Shown: positions 37,939-47,020, counted from the first letter of the stretch. The stretch is 64,000 bases of DNA from Stenotrophomonas_A sp035629025 (GCA_035629025.1 DASPIU010000037.1:1-64000); one strand, 5' to 3'. The notes: generated by a model not told the origin, from the letters alone. A program made the numbers and translations.

Positions 37939-37983
37939 TCGAGGTGACGCATGCGCCCGCCACGGGCGTATGCTGTGGCTGCC

Positions 37984-38772
37984 ATGGCGAAGTTCCTCCC
38001 CCGACTGATCGCCTCGTCGCCGCGCGCCGTGCAGCGCGATTGCGTGCGCCTGCGCCTGGACGACGAACAGGAAATAGAAGTGCTGCGCGTGCGCGACCCG
38101 CGCGCGCGGCGCATCAAGCTCAGCGTGGATGAGCGCGGCGCGCGCCTGACCTTGCCCGCACGCGCCAGTGGGGTGGCCGGCGAACGCTTCCTGCTCGAAC
38201 ACCGGCAATGGCTGCAACAGCAGCTGGCCCGCTATGCCGACGACGCGTTGTTGCCGCCGCTGCAGCGCGGTGTGGCCGGGCAGTGGCTGCCGCTGCGCGG
38301 TGAACTGCGTCCGCTGCATTGGCACGAGTCGCGCTACGCGCGGATCGATTGCGATGACGAAGGCATCCACTTCCACCTGCCGGCGCGTGCCACCGCTCCG
38401 GCCATGGCGCGCGCGCTGCGCGACTTCTACGAATCCCAGGCCCGCGCCGATGTCGGCCGCTGGCTGCCCAAGTATCTGCCCGGCCTGCCGCGCGCGCCGG
38501 CGCGCGTGCGCCTGAAGGTGATGTCATCGCAGTGGGGCTCGTTGGCCCCCGACGGCACGATGGCGCTGGACCTGGCGCTGGTGCTGGGCCGCGCATCGGC
38601 CTTCGAGTACGTGCTGGTGCACGAGCTCTGCCACCTGATCCAGGCCAACCACTCGCCGGCGTTCTGGCACGAGGTCGAGCGCCGCTTCCCTCTGTGGCGC
38701 GAGGAGCGCGACTACTTCCATCGCCAGGGCCGTTCGCTCAAGGCGCAGCTGCGGCAGCTGTTGCGCGGCTGA
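37984..38772 (+). CDS. YgjP-like metallopeptidase-domain protein (M48/DUF45-like)
   Basis: A 262-aa protein of the YgjP/WLM-like metal-dependent hydrolase family. The zinc motif HELCHLIQANHSPAFW (HExxH plus downstream His) lies near residue 219, preceded by the conserved MSSQWGSLAPDGTMALDLALVLG. No signal peptide, so it is cytosolic. I prefer ATG 37984; a start at 37951 would add eleven residues. Convergent with the hydrolase gene at 38782. Confidence 0.88.
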   Translation: MAKFLPRLIASSPRAVQRDCVRLRLDDEQEIEVLRVRDPRARRIKLSVDERGARLTLPARASGVAGERFLLEHRQWLQQQLARYADDALLPPLQRGVAGQWLPLRGELRPLHWHESRYARIDCDDEGIHFHLPARATAPAMARALRDFYESQARADVGRWLPKYLPGLPRAPARVRLKVMSSQWGSLAPDGTMALDLALVLGRASAFEYVLVHELCHLIQANHSPAFWHEVERRFPLWREERDYFHRQGRSLKAQLRQLLRG

Positions 38773-38781
38773 GGCGCAACG

Positions 38782-39660
38782 CTAGGCGGCGGCGGAGGTT
38801 CCCGCTGCGGTCGCATCGAGGAACGGCTGCAGCAGCGCGGCTACCGCCGCCGGCATTTCCATGTGCAGGTGGTGCGTGCCTTCCAGCAGCTGCAGTTGTC
38901 CGTTGCGCAGCAACTGCGCGCGCCGCGTGCGCAAGGGTTCCGGGAAATACGGCTGCGCCGGCGTGGCGAACACGACCAGGGTTGGGCATTCGATGGCCGC
39001 GACCAGCACATCGATCTGCGCCTCGGTCATGCGCACGGCGGTGGGCAGGGTCAGGCGCTGGTCGCTGCCCCAGCTGTAGCCGCCCGGCACCGCGCGCACG
39101 CCGCGTTCCACCAGCAGGCGCGCGCTGGCTTCGCTCAGCTGGTTGGCCATCATCCGTGCGCGCACCGGCGCTTCCAGGTTCGGGAAGACACGCAGCGCCT
39201 TGCCCGCCAGCGCGTGCGCCGCTTCCACGCTCTGGCGCAGGCGGCTGGCGGTGTTCTCCACCGTCTCGCCCAGGCCGCCGAGCGCTTCGATCACCACCAG
39301 CGCCTCGATCCGCGCCGGCACCGCGGCCGCGACCAGGCTGGCGATGCCCGCGCCCATCGAATGGCCGAGCAGGGTGAAGCGTTCCCAGCCCAGCGCATCG
39401 GCCACCGCCAGCACATTGCCGATGGCGCCGATCATCGTGTATTCGCTGCCCGCCGGCAGGGCAGCGCTGTGGCCGTGGCCGGGCAGGTCGATCATGACCA
39501 GATCCAGGCCGCGCAGCTCCGCAGCCAGGGGCAGGAAGCTGGCCGCGTTGTCGAGCCAGCCGTGCAGCGCCAGTACCCGGCGTCCACCTTCCATCCCGCA
39601 GCGCAGGCCGCGCAGTTCGCCAAACGGCAGGGTGCAGGCAAATTCGCGCACCGTGCTCAT
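38782..39660 (-). CDS. alpha/beta-fold hydrolase
   Basis: A 292-aa alpha/beta hydrolase: oxyanion region LALHGWLDNAASF, nucleophile elbow GHSMG (Ser near residue 97), and late catalytic His in GTHHLHME. Acid Asp is probably in the VDVVFA-equivalent strand but was not pinned down. Substrate unknown. The ATG overlaps the hemH stop by 4 nt (ATGA), so the two are co-translated. Confidence 0.9.
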   Translation of the reverse strand: MSTVREFACTLPFGELRGLRCGMEGGRRVLALHGWLDNAASFLPLAAELRGLDLVMIDLPGHGHSAALPAGSEYTMIGAIGNVLAVADALGWERFTLLGHSMGAGIASLVAAAVPARIEALVVIEALGGLGETVENTASRLRQSVEAAHALAGKALRVFPNLEAPVRARMMANQLSEASARLLVERGVRAVPGGYSWGSDQRLTLPTAVRMTEAQIDVLVAAIECPTLVVFATPAQPYFPEPLRTRRAQLLRNGQLQLLEGTHHLHMEMPAAVAALLQPFLDATAAGTSAAA

Positions 39661-40613
39661 GCGTTGCGCACCAGGGCCGCCAGCGCCTGCGCATGGGCGG
39701 GCGAGGCATTGAGGCAGCGGATGTAGCGCAACTGGGTACCGCGCGCGGAAAGGGTGCGGGCAAAGCCGATCGCCACTTCTTCGAGCGTTTCCAGGCAATC
39801 GGTGGCAAAGCCCGGGCAGACCACGTCCACGCTGCGCACGCCGGCGTCGGCCAGCGCCCACAGCGCCGGTTCGGCATAGGGCTGCAGCCAGCGCTCGCGA
39901 CCGAAGCGTGACTGATAGCCGAGCTGCCATTCGCCGTCGGCCAGGCCCAGCGCCGCGGCGATCGCGCGCGCGCTGGCCTCGCAGCGTTGCGGGTAGGGGT
40001 CGCCGTCGTCGGCCACGCGTTGCGGCAGGCCATGGAAGGAGAACATCAGCCGCTCACCGCGGCCGTGTGCTTCCCAGTGCGCGCGGATGGAGGCGGCGAC
40101 GGCCGCCACCCAGGCCGGGTCTTCGGCGTAGTCGCGGATCAGGTCCACGCGCACGCGCGGATGGCGCCGGCACCAGTCGTCGACGCGATCCTGCACCGAG
40201 GCGGTGGTGGTGGTGGAATACTGCGGGTACAGCGGCAGCACCACGATGCGCTCGAATCCTTCGGCGGCCAGGGCTTCCAGTGCCGGCGCCAGTGCCGGCT
40301 CGCCGTAGCGCATGGCCCAGTCCACCCGCCAGTGCGGCAGCTCGCGCTGCATGCCCGCGGCCAGCGCGGCGGTATGCACCGCCAGCGGCGAGCCACCGGG
40401 CAACCAGACCTGCGCGTACTTCTCCGCCGAACGCGGCCCGCGCAGCGGCAGGATCAAACCATGCAGCAGCGGCTTCCACAGCCAGGCGGGGATGGACACC
40501 ACGCGCGGGTCGCCGAGGAACTCGGCCAGATAGCGCCGCACGGCCTTGGCCGTGGGCGCGGCGGGCGTGCCGAGATTGACCGCCAGCACGGCGGTGTTGG
40601 GTGTGTCGGGCAT
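39657..40613 (-). CDS. hemH: ferrochelatase
   Basis: A 318-aa enzyme inserting ferrous iron into protoporphyrin IX, the last step of heme synthesis. Visible: AVLAVNLGTPAAPTAKAVRRYLAEFLGDPRV at the start, LPLYPQYSTTTTAS, the catalytic His in FSFHGLPQ near residue 196, and CPGFATDCLETLEEV. ATG 40613 matches the family N-terminus; the frame is open further upstream without conservation. First gene of a two-gene minus-strand unit with the hydrolase. Confidence 0.97.
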   Translation of the reverse strand: MPDTPNTAVLAVNLGTPAAPTAKAVRRYLAEFLGDPRVVSIPAWLWKPLLHGLILPLRGPRSAEKYAQVWLPGGSPLAVHTAALAAGMQRELPHWRVDWAMRYGEPALAPALEALAAEGFERIVVLPLYPQYSTTTTASVQDRVDDWCRRHPRVRVDLIRDYAEDPAWVAAVAASIRAHWEAHGRGERLMFSFHGLPQRVADDGDPYPQRCEASARAIAAALGLADGEWQLGYQSRFGRERWLQPYAEPALWALADAGVRSVDVVCPGFATDCLETLEEVAIGFARTLSARGTQLRYIRCLNASPAHAQALAALVRNA

Positions 40614-40709
40614 GGTCGTTATTGTGGCAGGACGGCCGTGGCCACGCCGCCTTTTTGCTTGATGATCGCGATAGCCATGGGCTTGCGTGTGCGTTCCGAC
40701 ACGCGGCGC

Positions 40710-40750
40710 TAATGGCCGATTCACTCCGGCGCGACTAACTTCGGCCATTA
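40710..40750. promoter_or_regulatory. 10-bp inverted repeat upstream of the SYLF gene
   Basis: TAATGGCCGA (40710-40719) and TCGGCCATTA (40741-40750) are perfect inverted copies, 31 bp centre to centre (about three helical turns), ending 36 bp before the ATG at 40787. Either two half-sites for a dimeric regulator or a long-loop hairpin in the leader. Confidence 0.45.
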
Positions 40751-40786
40751 CCTTAATCTTCCCGCGATCACTTACTGGAGCCCGCC

Positions 40787-41668
40787 ATGCCCCGCCTGTC
40801 GCGTCTTGCCCTGCTGCTGTCCCTGACGTTCGCCGCCGGTCATGCCATTGCCGGCCCCGAGGAAGACCAGCGTGCGCGCAACGCGGTGAGGGTGCTGGCA
40901 GAAATCCAGAAGATTCCCGAGCAGGCGATTCCCGACAAGCTGCTGGATGAGGCGCGGGCCATCGTGGTCATCCCGGATACGATCAAGGCCGGCCTGGTGA
41001 TCGGCGGGCGCCGCGGCCATGGCCTGATGTCGATCAAGTCGCCCGACGGCAGCTGGTCGCCGCCGGTATTCGTCAAGCTCACCGGCGGCAGCATCGGCTT
41101 CCAGGCCGGTGTGCAGTCCTCCGACGTGGTGCTGGTGTTCCGCAACGATCGCAGCCTGGACAACATCGTCAACGGCAAGTTCACCCTGGGCGCCGATGCC
41201 GGCGTGGCCGCCGGCCCGGTGGGCCGCAATGCCGCGGCCGCCACCGATGGCCAGCTGAAGGCGGAAATCTGGTCGTGGTCGCGCGCGCGCGGCCTGTTCG
41301 CCGGCGTCGCACTGGATGGTGCGATCCTGCAGATCGATGACGAGGCCGACCTGAATGCCTACGGCAGCGGCAGCACGCCGCGGATGATCTTCGAGAACCG
41401 CGCACCGGAGCAGCCCTCCAGCGATGTCATCGCCTTCCGCGACCGTCTGGAAGAGGCCACCTACACCGCCCGCGTCAACCGCGGTGAAGGTGCGCCGGCG
41501 CCCGCGCCGCGTGCCGCTGGCCCGGCGCCGGCCGCGCCCGCTCCGGCGGTGCAGGAAGCCACCACCGCGCCGATCCAGTCCGCGCCGGCCAACGCGCAGC
41601 CGCAGCAGGGTTTCCAGCCGGTGGCCGAGGGTGAGGTACGCACCGAATCGCTCGACGGCAAGCCCTGA
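40787..41668 (+). CDS. exported SYLF-domain (Ysc84-like) lipid-binding protein
   Basis: A 293-aa secreted protein: signal peptide (ALLLSLTFAAGHAIAG), then a Ysc84/SYLF domain (residues ~30-215; AIVVIPDTIKAGLVIGGRRGHGL, GGSIGFQAGVQSSDVVLVF, GADAGVAAGPVGRNA). The C-terminal ~70 residues are a low-complexity Pro/Ala-rich tail. In other organisms the domain binds phosphoinositides; bacterial function is unknown. It precedes tatA by 71 bp on the same strand. Confidence 0.88.
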   Translation: MPRLSRLALLLSLTFAAGHAIAGPEEDQRARNAVRVLAEIQKIPEQAIPDKLLDEARAIVVIPDTIKAGLVIGGRRGHGLMSIKSPDGSWSPPVFVKLTGGSIGFQAGVQSSDVVLVFRNDRSLDNIVNGKFTLGADAGVAAGPVGRNAAAATDGQLKAEIWSWSRARGLFAGVALDGAILQIDDEADLNAYGSGSTPRMIFENRAPEQPSSDVIAFRDRLEEATYTARVNRGEGAPAPAPRAAGPAPAAPAPAVQEATTAPIQSAPANAQPQQGFQPVAEGEVRTESLDGKP

Positions 41669-41739
41669 AAGTCACCACCCGGCGGGGCGCCCGGTGCGCT
41701 ATCCTGCGGGCTCCTACCACTGCAAGCGAAGTGCGGATC

Positions 41740-41964
41740 ATGGGCGGTTTGAGCATCACTCACTGGCTGATCGTGCTGGCAATCGTATTGCTGGTGTTCG
41801 GCACCAAGCGCCTGACCAGTGGAGCCAAGGATCTCGGCAGCGCTGTCAGGGAATTCAAGAAGGGCGTGCGTGGCGATGAAAATCCCGCGCAGCTCAACGA
41901 CCAGGCGCGCAGTGCCGATGCCGCGCGCGAATCGCAGACCGAACGCGAGCGCGACGGCCGCTGA
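41740..41964 (+). CDS. tatA: Sec-independent protein translocase subunit TatA
   Basis: A 74-aa TatA: short periplasmic start, one transmembrane helix (THWLIVLAIVLLVF), hinge FGTKRL, amphipathic helix (GAKDLGSAVREFKKGV) and a charged tail. It forms the pore of the Tat system. ATG 41740 gives the usual MGGLSITHW start; a GTG at 41731 is in frame but less likely. Confidence 0.96.
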   Translation: MGGLSITHWLIVLAIVLLVFGTKRLTSGAKDLGSAVREFKKGVRGDENPAQLNDQARSADAARESQTERERDGR

Positions 41965-41991
41965 CCCTGGCTGCAGGCGAGGCGTCGGCAC

Positions 41992-42393
41992 ATGTTCGAC
42001 ATTGGTTTCAGCGAACTGCTGCTGATTGCCATCGTGGCCCTGGTGGTGCTCGGTCCCGAGCGCCTGCCCAAGGCCGCGCGGTTTGCCGGCCTGTGGGTGC
42101 GCCGGGCGCGCGCGCAATGGGACTCGGTGAAGCAGGAACTGGAACGCGAACTGGAAGCCGAGGAGCTCAAGCGCAACCTGCACGACGTGCAGGCGTCGCT
42201 GCGCCAGGCCGAAAGCCAGTTGCGCCAGGGCCATGAGCAGGTCCAGGCGCAGGCGCAGGCGCTGCATGGCGAAGTGGCCCGCGACGTGGATATCCGCACC
42301 GGCACCGACCTGCCCGTGGCCGACCCGGCCGCGCCGGTGCAAGCGCCGATTGCCACGCATCAGGAAGGCCTGCCGCCGGAGAAGCAGTCGTGA
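41992..42393 (+). CDS. tatB: Sec-independent protein translocase subunit TatB
   Basis: A 133-aa TatB: MFDIGFSELLLIAIVALVVLGPERLP is the transmembrane helix plus the GPE/RLP hinge typical of TatB, followed by a long amphipathic/coiled region (ERELEAEELKRNLHDVQAS). It pairs with TatC to recognise twin-arginine signals. 27 bp after tatA; stop overlaps the tatC start (GTGA). Confidence 0.96.
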   Translation: MFDIGFSELLLIAIVALVVLGPERLPKAARFAGLWVRRARAQWDSVKQELERELEAEELKRNLHDVQASLRQAESQLRQGHEQVQAQAQALHGEVARDVDIRTGTDLPVADPAAPVQAPIATHQEGLPPEKQS

Positions 42394-43136
42394 GCACGCC
42401 TGACGAAGTGCAGCCGGAAAGCAGCCTGATCGAACATCTGGTGGAGCTGCGCGCGCGCCTGGTGCGCGGGCTGCTCGGTCTGGCCGTGGTGCTGCTGGCG
42501 CTGCTGCCGTTTACCCGTTCGATCTACAGCTGGCTGGCGCAGCCGCTGGTCTCGCAGCTGCCGGCCGGGCAGACGATGATCGCGATGAACCCGGCCGGCG
42601 CGTTCTTCGCCCCGGTCAAGCTGACCTTCTTCGTGGCCTTGTTCATCGCCGTGCCGTGGCTGCTGTATCAGGCCTGGGCGTTCGTCGCGCCGGGCCTGTA
42701 CCAGCGCGAGAAGCGCCTGGCCGTGCCGCTGCTGGCTTCGGCGGTGGCCCTGTTCTACATCGGCTGCGCGTTTGCCTATTTTCTGGTGCTGCCGGCGGTC
42801 TTCCACTTCCTGACCAACTTCACCCCGGACGTCATCGCGATCACCCCGGATGCGAATTCCTACCTGGACTTCGTGCTGGTGATCTTCTTCGCCTTCGGCA
42901 GCAGCTTCGAGCTGCCGGTGGCGCTGGTGATCATGGTGTTGCTGGGCTGGGTCACGCCGGACCAGCTGCGCCAGGGCCGGGGCTATGCGATTGTCGGCAT
43001 CTTCGTGGTCGCCGCGGTGCTGACACCGCCGGACGTGGTCTCGCAGCTGTTGCTGGCGATCCCGATGTGCCTGCTCTACGAGCTCGGCATCATCGCCTCG
43101 CGCGCGGTGATGCCCAAGCCGCAGCCGCAGGACTGA
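42390..43136 (+). CDS. tatC: Sec-independent protein translocase subunit TatC
   Basis: A 248-aa protein with six transmembrane helices. Conserved elements: ESSLIEHLVELRARL at the N-terminus (signal-binding Glu), F-x-APGLYQREKR in the first cytoplasmic loop, and the periplasmic NFTPDVIAITPDANSYLDF segment. GTG start at 42390, fixed by the overlap with tatB. Probable substrates in this window are OpgD and the sugar-binding protein at 8773. Confidence 0.97.
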   Translation: MSTPDEVQPESSLIEHLVELRARLVRGLLGLAVVLLALLPFTRSIYSWLAQPLVSQLPAGQTMIAMNPAGAFFAPVKLTFFVALFIAVPWLLYQAWAFVAPGLYQREKRLAVPLLASAVALFYIGCAFAYFLVLPAVFHFLTNFTPDVIAITPDANSYLDFVLVIFFAFGSSFELPVALVIMVLLGWVTPDQLRQGRGYAIVGIFVVAAVLTPPDVVSQLLLAIPMCLLYELGIIASRAVMPKPQPQD

Positions 43137-43140
43137 GCCG

Positions 43141-43162
43141 CGCCGGGCAACGAGGCCCGGCG
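43141..43162. terminator. stem-loop between convergent tatC and membrane-protein genes
   Basis: CGCCGGGC (43141-43148), loop AACGAG, GCCCGGCG (43155-43162): perfect 8-bp stem, no T run. Likely weak bidirectional terminator for tatC and the convergent gene at 43186. Confidence 0.5.
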
Positions 43163-43185
43163 AGCGCAGTGCGATAGTCGATCGA

Positions 43186-44082
43186 TCAGGCGACGAAGAC
43201 GTCGCTGCGGCCACCACCGATCGGCGGCGGCGTGGCGCCCAGCGGCGCGAACATCTGCTTCCAGGCTGCGTAGACGGCGCCGGCAAACACCGGCATCAGT
43301 ACCGCCATCAGCAGCAGCTGCGCCAGCAGCATGGCCGCCGTGCCGATCAGCAGGGAAGCAATCATCGCCACCAATGCCACCGCGAAATAGATCGCCACCA
43401 GCGCGATGAAGGTGAGCACGAAGAACACCAGCAACGCCGGCAGGTTGCGCATGCCCGCGCGCAGGCTTTCGCGCAGCGCGTGCACGCCGGTGGCGTGGTC
43501 GAACATCACCTGCGGCGGCATCACGAACAACGCCAGACTCAGCGCGGCGAAGGTCACCACCACCAGCAGCAGCCACAGCAGGATGCGCCCGGCCGGCAGT
43601 TCGGCCACCAGCGCCTGCACCTGCGCCTGGTCCGGCTGCGCGCCAGACTGGTTGATCTCGTTGATCTGCGCCATCACGTGCGACAGGTGCTGCAGCCCGC
43701 CGTAACCGATCATCAGCAGCAGCAACGCGGCCAGCACCACCACCGCCAGCGCCTGCGGCAGCAGCGACACCAGCAGGTGCGGCGCGCGGCCATCGTGCAG
43801 GCCATGCAGCAGATGCGACGGACGCGCCGGCCGGCCTTCATCGACCTCGCGCACCGCCCACAGCATGCCGCCCATGAACACCGGCCCGGCAAGCAACATC
43901 AGGAACTGCACGGCCAGCCCCAGCGTCGGCACCATCATCGACAAGCCATAGGCCAGCAGCGCGATCAGACCCCAGGTCATGCCGAGCATGCCCAGTGCCA
44001 GCGGCGCGCGGCGCAGCAGGGAGAAGCCGGTCAACAACCATTCCGCCCCGGCCGAAGCCGGCAGCTTTCTAATCTCGCTCAT
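43186..44082 (-). CDS. BPSS1780-like integral membrane protein
   Basis: A 298-aa polytopic inner-membrane protein with about six hydrophobic helices (for example LALGMLGMTWGLIALLAYGL and LLVFFVLTFIALVAIYFAVAL). The N-terminal MSEIRKLPASAGAEWLLTGFSL fits the BPSS1780 family. No function is known. Monocistronic, convergent with tatC. Confidence 0.82.
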   Translation of the reverse strand: MSEIRKLPASAGAEWLLTGFSLLRRAPLALGMLGMTWGLIALLAYGLSMMVPTLGLAVQFLMLLAGPVFMGGMLWAVREVDEGRPARPSHLLHGLHDGRAPHLLVSLLPQALAVVVLAALLLLMIGYGGLQHLSHVMAQINEINQSGAQPDQAQVQALVAELPAGRILLWLLLVVVTFAALSLALFVMPPQVMFDHATGVHALRESLRAGMRNLPALLVFFVLTFIALVAIYFAVALVAMIASLLIGTAAMLLAQLLLMAVLMPVFAGAVYAAWKQMFAPLGATPPPIGGGRSDVFVA

Positions 44083-44195
44083 TCCCGTTCCGCGTCAGTG
44101 CGCGCCGGCAAGCCCGGCGCGGGCTGATTATCGCCGTTTTTCCGGCGGGTTTTGCGTGCCGGTTTGGCGCACAGCATTCCGGATGCCTGCTTGCT

Positions 44196-44380
44196 GTCGT
44201 GGGCGTGGCTTCGGCTGTCGGGGCTGAAGCCCCTCCCACACGGACCCCGTCAGGTCTGCGAATGCCTGCTGGCTGCACTGTAGGAGCGGCTCTTGTGGCC
44301 TTGGGCCATCAGCCGCGACCGCCATCTGCCAGATCGCGACTCCGCCTGTCGGGGCTGAAGCCCCTCCTACAGTGGGACAG
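44196..44380. repeat. REP-like repeat cluster A
   Basis: In the 317-bp gap 44083-44399, three related elements occur: GGGGCTGAAGCCCCTCCCAC (44220-44239), CTGTAGGAGCGGCTCTTG followed by AGCCGCGACCGC (44278-44322), and GGGGCTGAAGCCCCTCCTAC (44351-44370). These are diverged copies of the palindromic units seen at 58661 and 63203. The rest of the gap holds nothing else I recognise. Confidence 0.75.
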
Positions 44381-44399
44381 GCCGGCCCTGGCCGCGTTC

Positions 44400-45128
44400 C
44401 TACCTAGCCAGCCCCCGCGCATGGCTTACGAAGCGCCGCAGCAGACGGCGCGCCTGTGGCGCGGCGCTGACCTCGCGCGCCACGCTGCGGGCGCAGCGGC
44501 CGTGCCGCTGCAGGCAGTCCGCCCGCGCGCGGACGTAGCCGCGGATGTGGTGGGTGGCGAATTCCGGATGGAACTGCACGCCCCAGGCCCGGTCGCCCCA
44601 GCGGAACGCGTGGCACTGGTCCTGCGGCGAACGCGCCAGCACCGCCGCCCCCTCCGGGGCCCGCAACACGGTCTGCAAATGCGTGGCCTGCGCTGGGAAG
44701 CGCTGCGGCAGGCCCGCGAACAGCGGGTCCTCGAAGGCCGGCGGATGCAGTTCCAGTTCGATCGTGCCCGACTCGCGGCCGGCCGGGTTGTAATCGACCT
44801 GCCCACCCAGCGCATGCGCCAGCAACTGGTGCCCATAGCAGATGCCAAACAACGGCGTGCCCGCGTGCGCTGCCTCGCGCAGCCACTGCGCGGTGCGCTC
44901 GCTCCAGGCCGCGCGGTCGGTGACGAAGGCGGCCGAGCCCGACACGATCGTGCCGGCAAAGCCGTCGGGTGGCGGTGGCGTTTCCCCCGCCTCGACATTG
45001 ACCACCACCGTCTCCGCCTCCGCCAGGCCCGCGGCCACGCGGATCCAGTGCGGAAACCGGCCGTAGCGCTTCATCGCCGGCACCGGCTGGCCGGTTTCGA
45101 GAATCAGGAACGGCGCGGACGGTTTCAT
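44400..45128 (-). CDS. class I glutamine amidotransferase
   Basis: A 242-aa GATase domain protein. Nucleophile Cys in FGICYGHQLLAHALGG (near residue 98) and the His/Glu pair in GVQFHPEF complete the triad. Stand-alone members often resemble YfeJ or GuaA-like amidotransferases; the ammonia acceptor is unknown. Its ATG overlaps the stop of the upstream GspE-like gene by 4 nt. Confidence 0.9.
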   Translation of the reverse strand: MKPSAPFLILETGQPVPAMKRYGRFPHWIRVAAGLAEAETVVVNVEAGETPPPPDGFAGTIVSGSAAFVTDRAAWSERTAQWLREAAHAGTPLFGICYGHQLLAHALGGQVDYNPAGRESGTIELELHPPAFEDPLFAGLPQRFPAQATHLQTVLRAPEGAAVLARSPQDQCHAFRWGDRAWGVQFHPEFATHHIRGYVRARADCLQRHGRCARSVAREVSAAPQARRLLRRFVSHARGLAR

Positions 45129-46945
45129 TCCTTGGGCGGCAGGACGGAGAGGACTTCCTCGATTGTAGTCAGCCCCTGGGCCACTTTCTCCAACCCGGTA
45201 CGGCGCAGCGTGCGCAGGCCATCGCCGCGTGCGGCGCGGCTGAAGCTGGCCAGGTCCATGTCCGAACGGATCAGGCCGCGCAGCCGCCCGGTCACCGGCA
45301 GCAGCTCATACAGGCCGACACGGCCGAGGAAGCCGGTGCGCCGGCATTCCAGGCAGCCCACCGGCGCATGCGTGTCCAGCACCTCCGGCAGCGCTTCGCC
45401 GGGCTCGCGGATCGCGGCCCAGTCGTGTTCGGACAGCGGCTGCGGGCGTTTGCAATGCGGGCACAGGGTGCGCACCAGGCGCTGCGCCAGCACGCCGTTG
45501 AGCGTGGACGCGACCAGATAGTGCGGCACCCCCAGGTCGAGCAGGCGGGTGATCGCCGACGGCGCGTCATTGGTATGCAGGGTGGACAGCACCAGATGGC
45601 CGGTCAGCGAGGCCTGCACCGCCATCTGCGCGGTTTCCAGGTCGCGGATTTCGCCAATCATGATGATGTCCGGGTCCTGGCGCAGCAGGGTGCGCACGCC
45701 GGCGGCGAAGTCCAGGTCGATGTTCTGCTGGACCTGCATCTGGTTGAACTCAGGCGAGATCATTTCGATCGGGTCTTCCACGCTGCACACATTCACGTCC
45801 GGTGTGGCCAGGCGCTTGAGCGTGGAATACAGCGTGGTGGTCTTGCCCGAACCGGTCGGGCCGGTGACCAGCACGATGCCGTGCGGGCGCTCGACGAGCG
45901 CATTCCAGCCGGCCGCTTCCTCGGCGCTGAAACCGAGCTGGTCGACGCTCTTGAACGCCGCGTCCGGGTCGAAGATGCGCATGACGCACTTCTCGCCAAA
46001 GGCCGTCGGCATGGTCGACAGGCGCATTTCCACCTCGCGCCCGCCAGGTGAGCGCGTCTTGATGCGGCCGTCCTGCGGGCGGCGGCGCTCGGCCAGGTCC
46101 ATGCGCCCGAGCACCTTGATGCGGCTGACCACCGCGGTCATCACCGCCGGCGGCACCTCGAACACCTTGTGCAGGATGCCGTCGATGCGAAAGCGCATGC
46201 GCCCCATGTCGCGGCGCGGCTCCAGATGGATGTCCGAGGCGCGCTGCTCATAGGCGTACTGCAGCAGCCAGTCCACGATATGGACGATGTGCTGGTCGTC
46301 GGCGTTGACATCGCCGGTGCGGCCCAGCTCCACCAGCTGCTCGAAGCTGGGCAGGCCGACGCCGTTGTCGCCGCCGCGCGCGTCGCCGTGGGCGCCGCGC
46401 ACCGAGCGGGTGACGCCGAAGAACTCCATCGTGTAGCGGTGCAGGTCCAGCGGGTTGGACAGCACGACTTCGATGCGGCGGCGGGTCAGGTGCTGCACAT
46501 CGGCCAGCCAGTCCAGCGCCAGGGGCTCGCTGGTGGCGATGAGCACGCGTTCGGCGTCCACCGCCAGCGGCAGGATGCGGTGGCGGCGGGCATACGCATG
46601 CGAGACCACGCCAGTCACCGAGGCCACGTCCACGCGGGTCGGGTCGATGCGCAGGTAGCGCATGCCGACGCGGGTGGCGAGCCATTCGGTCAGCCGCTCG
46701 AGCCCGAGCTCGCCGGCCGGCAACTGCCCGGCCTGCAGCTTGAGGTTGGACAGCAGCACCAGCGGATGCACTTCGCTGGCATTGCGCGCGCCGCCGGCCG
46801 AGAACTGGATGCGCTCGCGGTCGTTGGGCGCGATCATGCCGTCGGCCAGCAAGGCGGCGGCCACCCGTTCGAACACCAGCCGCCCGCGCGGCAGGGTCAC
46901 CGCGGCCGGGGCCATCGTCGTGTCGGCAGGCTGCCGCTGTTCCAT
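45125..46945 (-). CDS. GspE/PulE-family secretion or pilus ATPase
   Basis: A 606-aa type II secretion/type IV pilus assembly ATPase. N1 domain at ~50-190, then ASDIHLEPR, Walker A GPTGSGKTTTL near residue 350, Asp box VCSVEDPIE, Walker B IIMIGEIRD and His box GHLVLSTLHTNDAPSA. The zinc site CPHC...CLEC is near residue 505. It is not next to other gsp or pil genes, so its machinery must be elsewhere. Overlaps the amidotransferase gene by ATGA. Confidence 0.93.
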   Translation of the reverse strand: MEQRQPADTTMAPAAVTLPRGRLVFERVAAALLADGMIAPNDRERIQFSAGGARNASEVHPLVLLSNLKLQAGQLPAGELGLERLTEWLATRVGMRYLRIDPTRVDVASVTGVVSHAYARRHRILPLAVDAERVLIATSEPLALDWLADVQHLTRRRIEVVLSNPLDLHRYTMEFFGVTRSVRGAHGDARGGDNGVGLPSFEQLVELGRTGDVNADDQHIVHIVDWLLQYAYEQRASDIHLEPRRDMGRMRFRIDGILHKVFEVPPAVMTAVVSRIKVLGRMDLAERRRPQDGRIKTRSPGGREVEMRLSTMPTAFGEKCVMRIFDPDAAFKSVDQLGFSAEEAAGWNALVERPHGIVLVTGPTGSGKTTTLYSTLKRLATPDVNVCSVEDPIEMISPEFNQMQVQQNIDLDFAAGVRTLLRQDPDIIMIGEIRDLETAQMAVQASLTGHLVLSTLHTNDAPSAITRLLDLGVPHYLVASTLNGVLAQRLVRTLCPHCKRPQPLSEHDWAAIREPGEALPEVLDTHAPVGCLECRRTGFLGRVGLYELLPVTGRLRGLIRSDMDLASFSRAARGDGLRTLRRTGLEKVAQGLTTIEEVLSVLPPKE

Positions 46946-47020
46946 GAGGCTGTTCCCCGCTGCGGAATGCCCCGCAGGTCGGCCGCTATACTAGCGCACC
47001 CCTTCGCACGGCCTTGCCGC

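Noticed and set aside
40710..40750. Inverted repeat as a terminator
   Set aside because: 21-nt loop and no T run; position just before a start codon favours a regulatory site.
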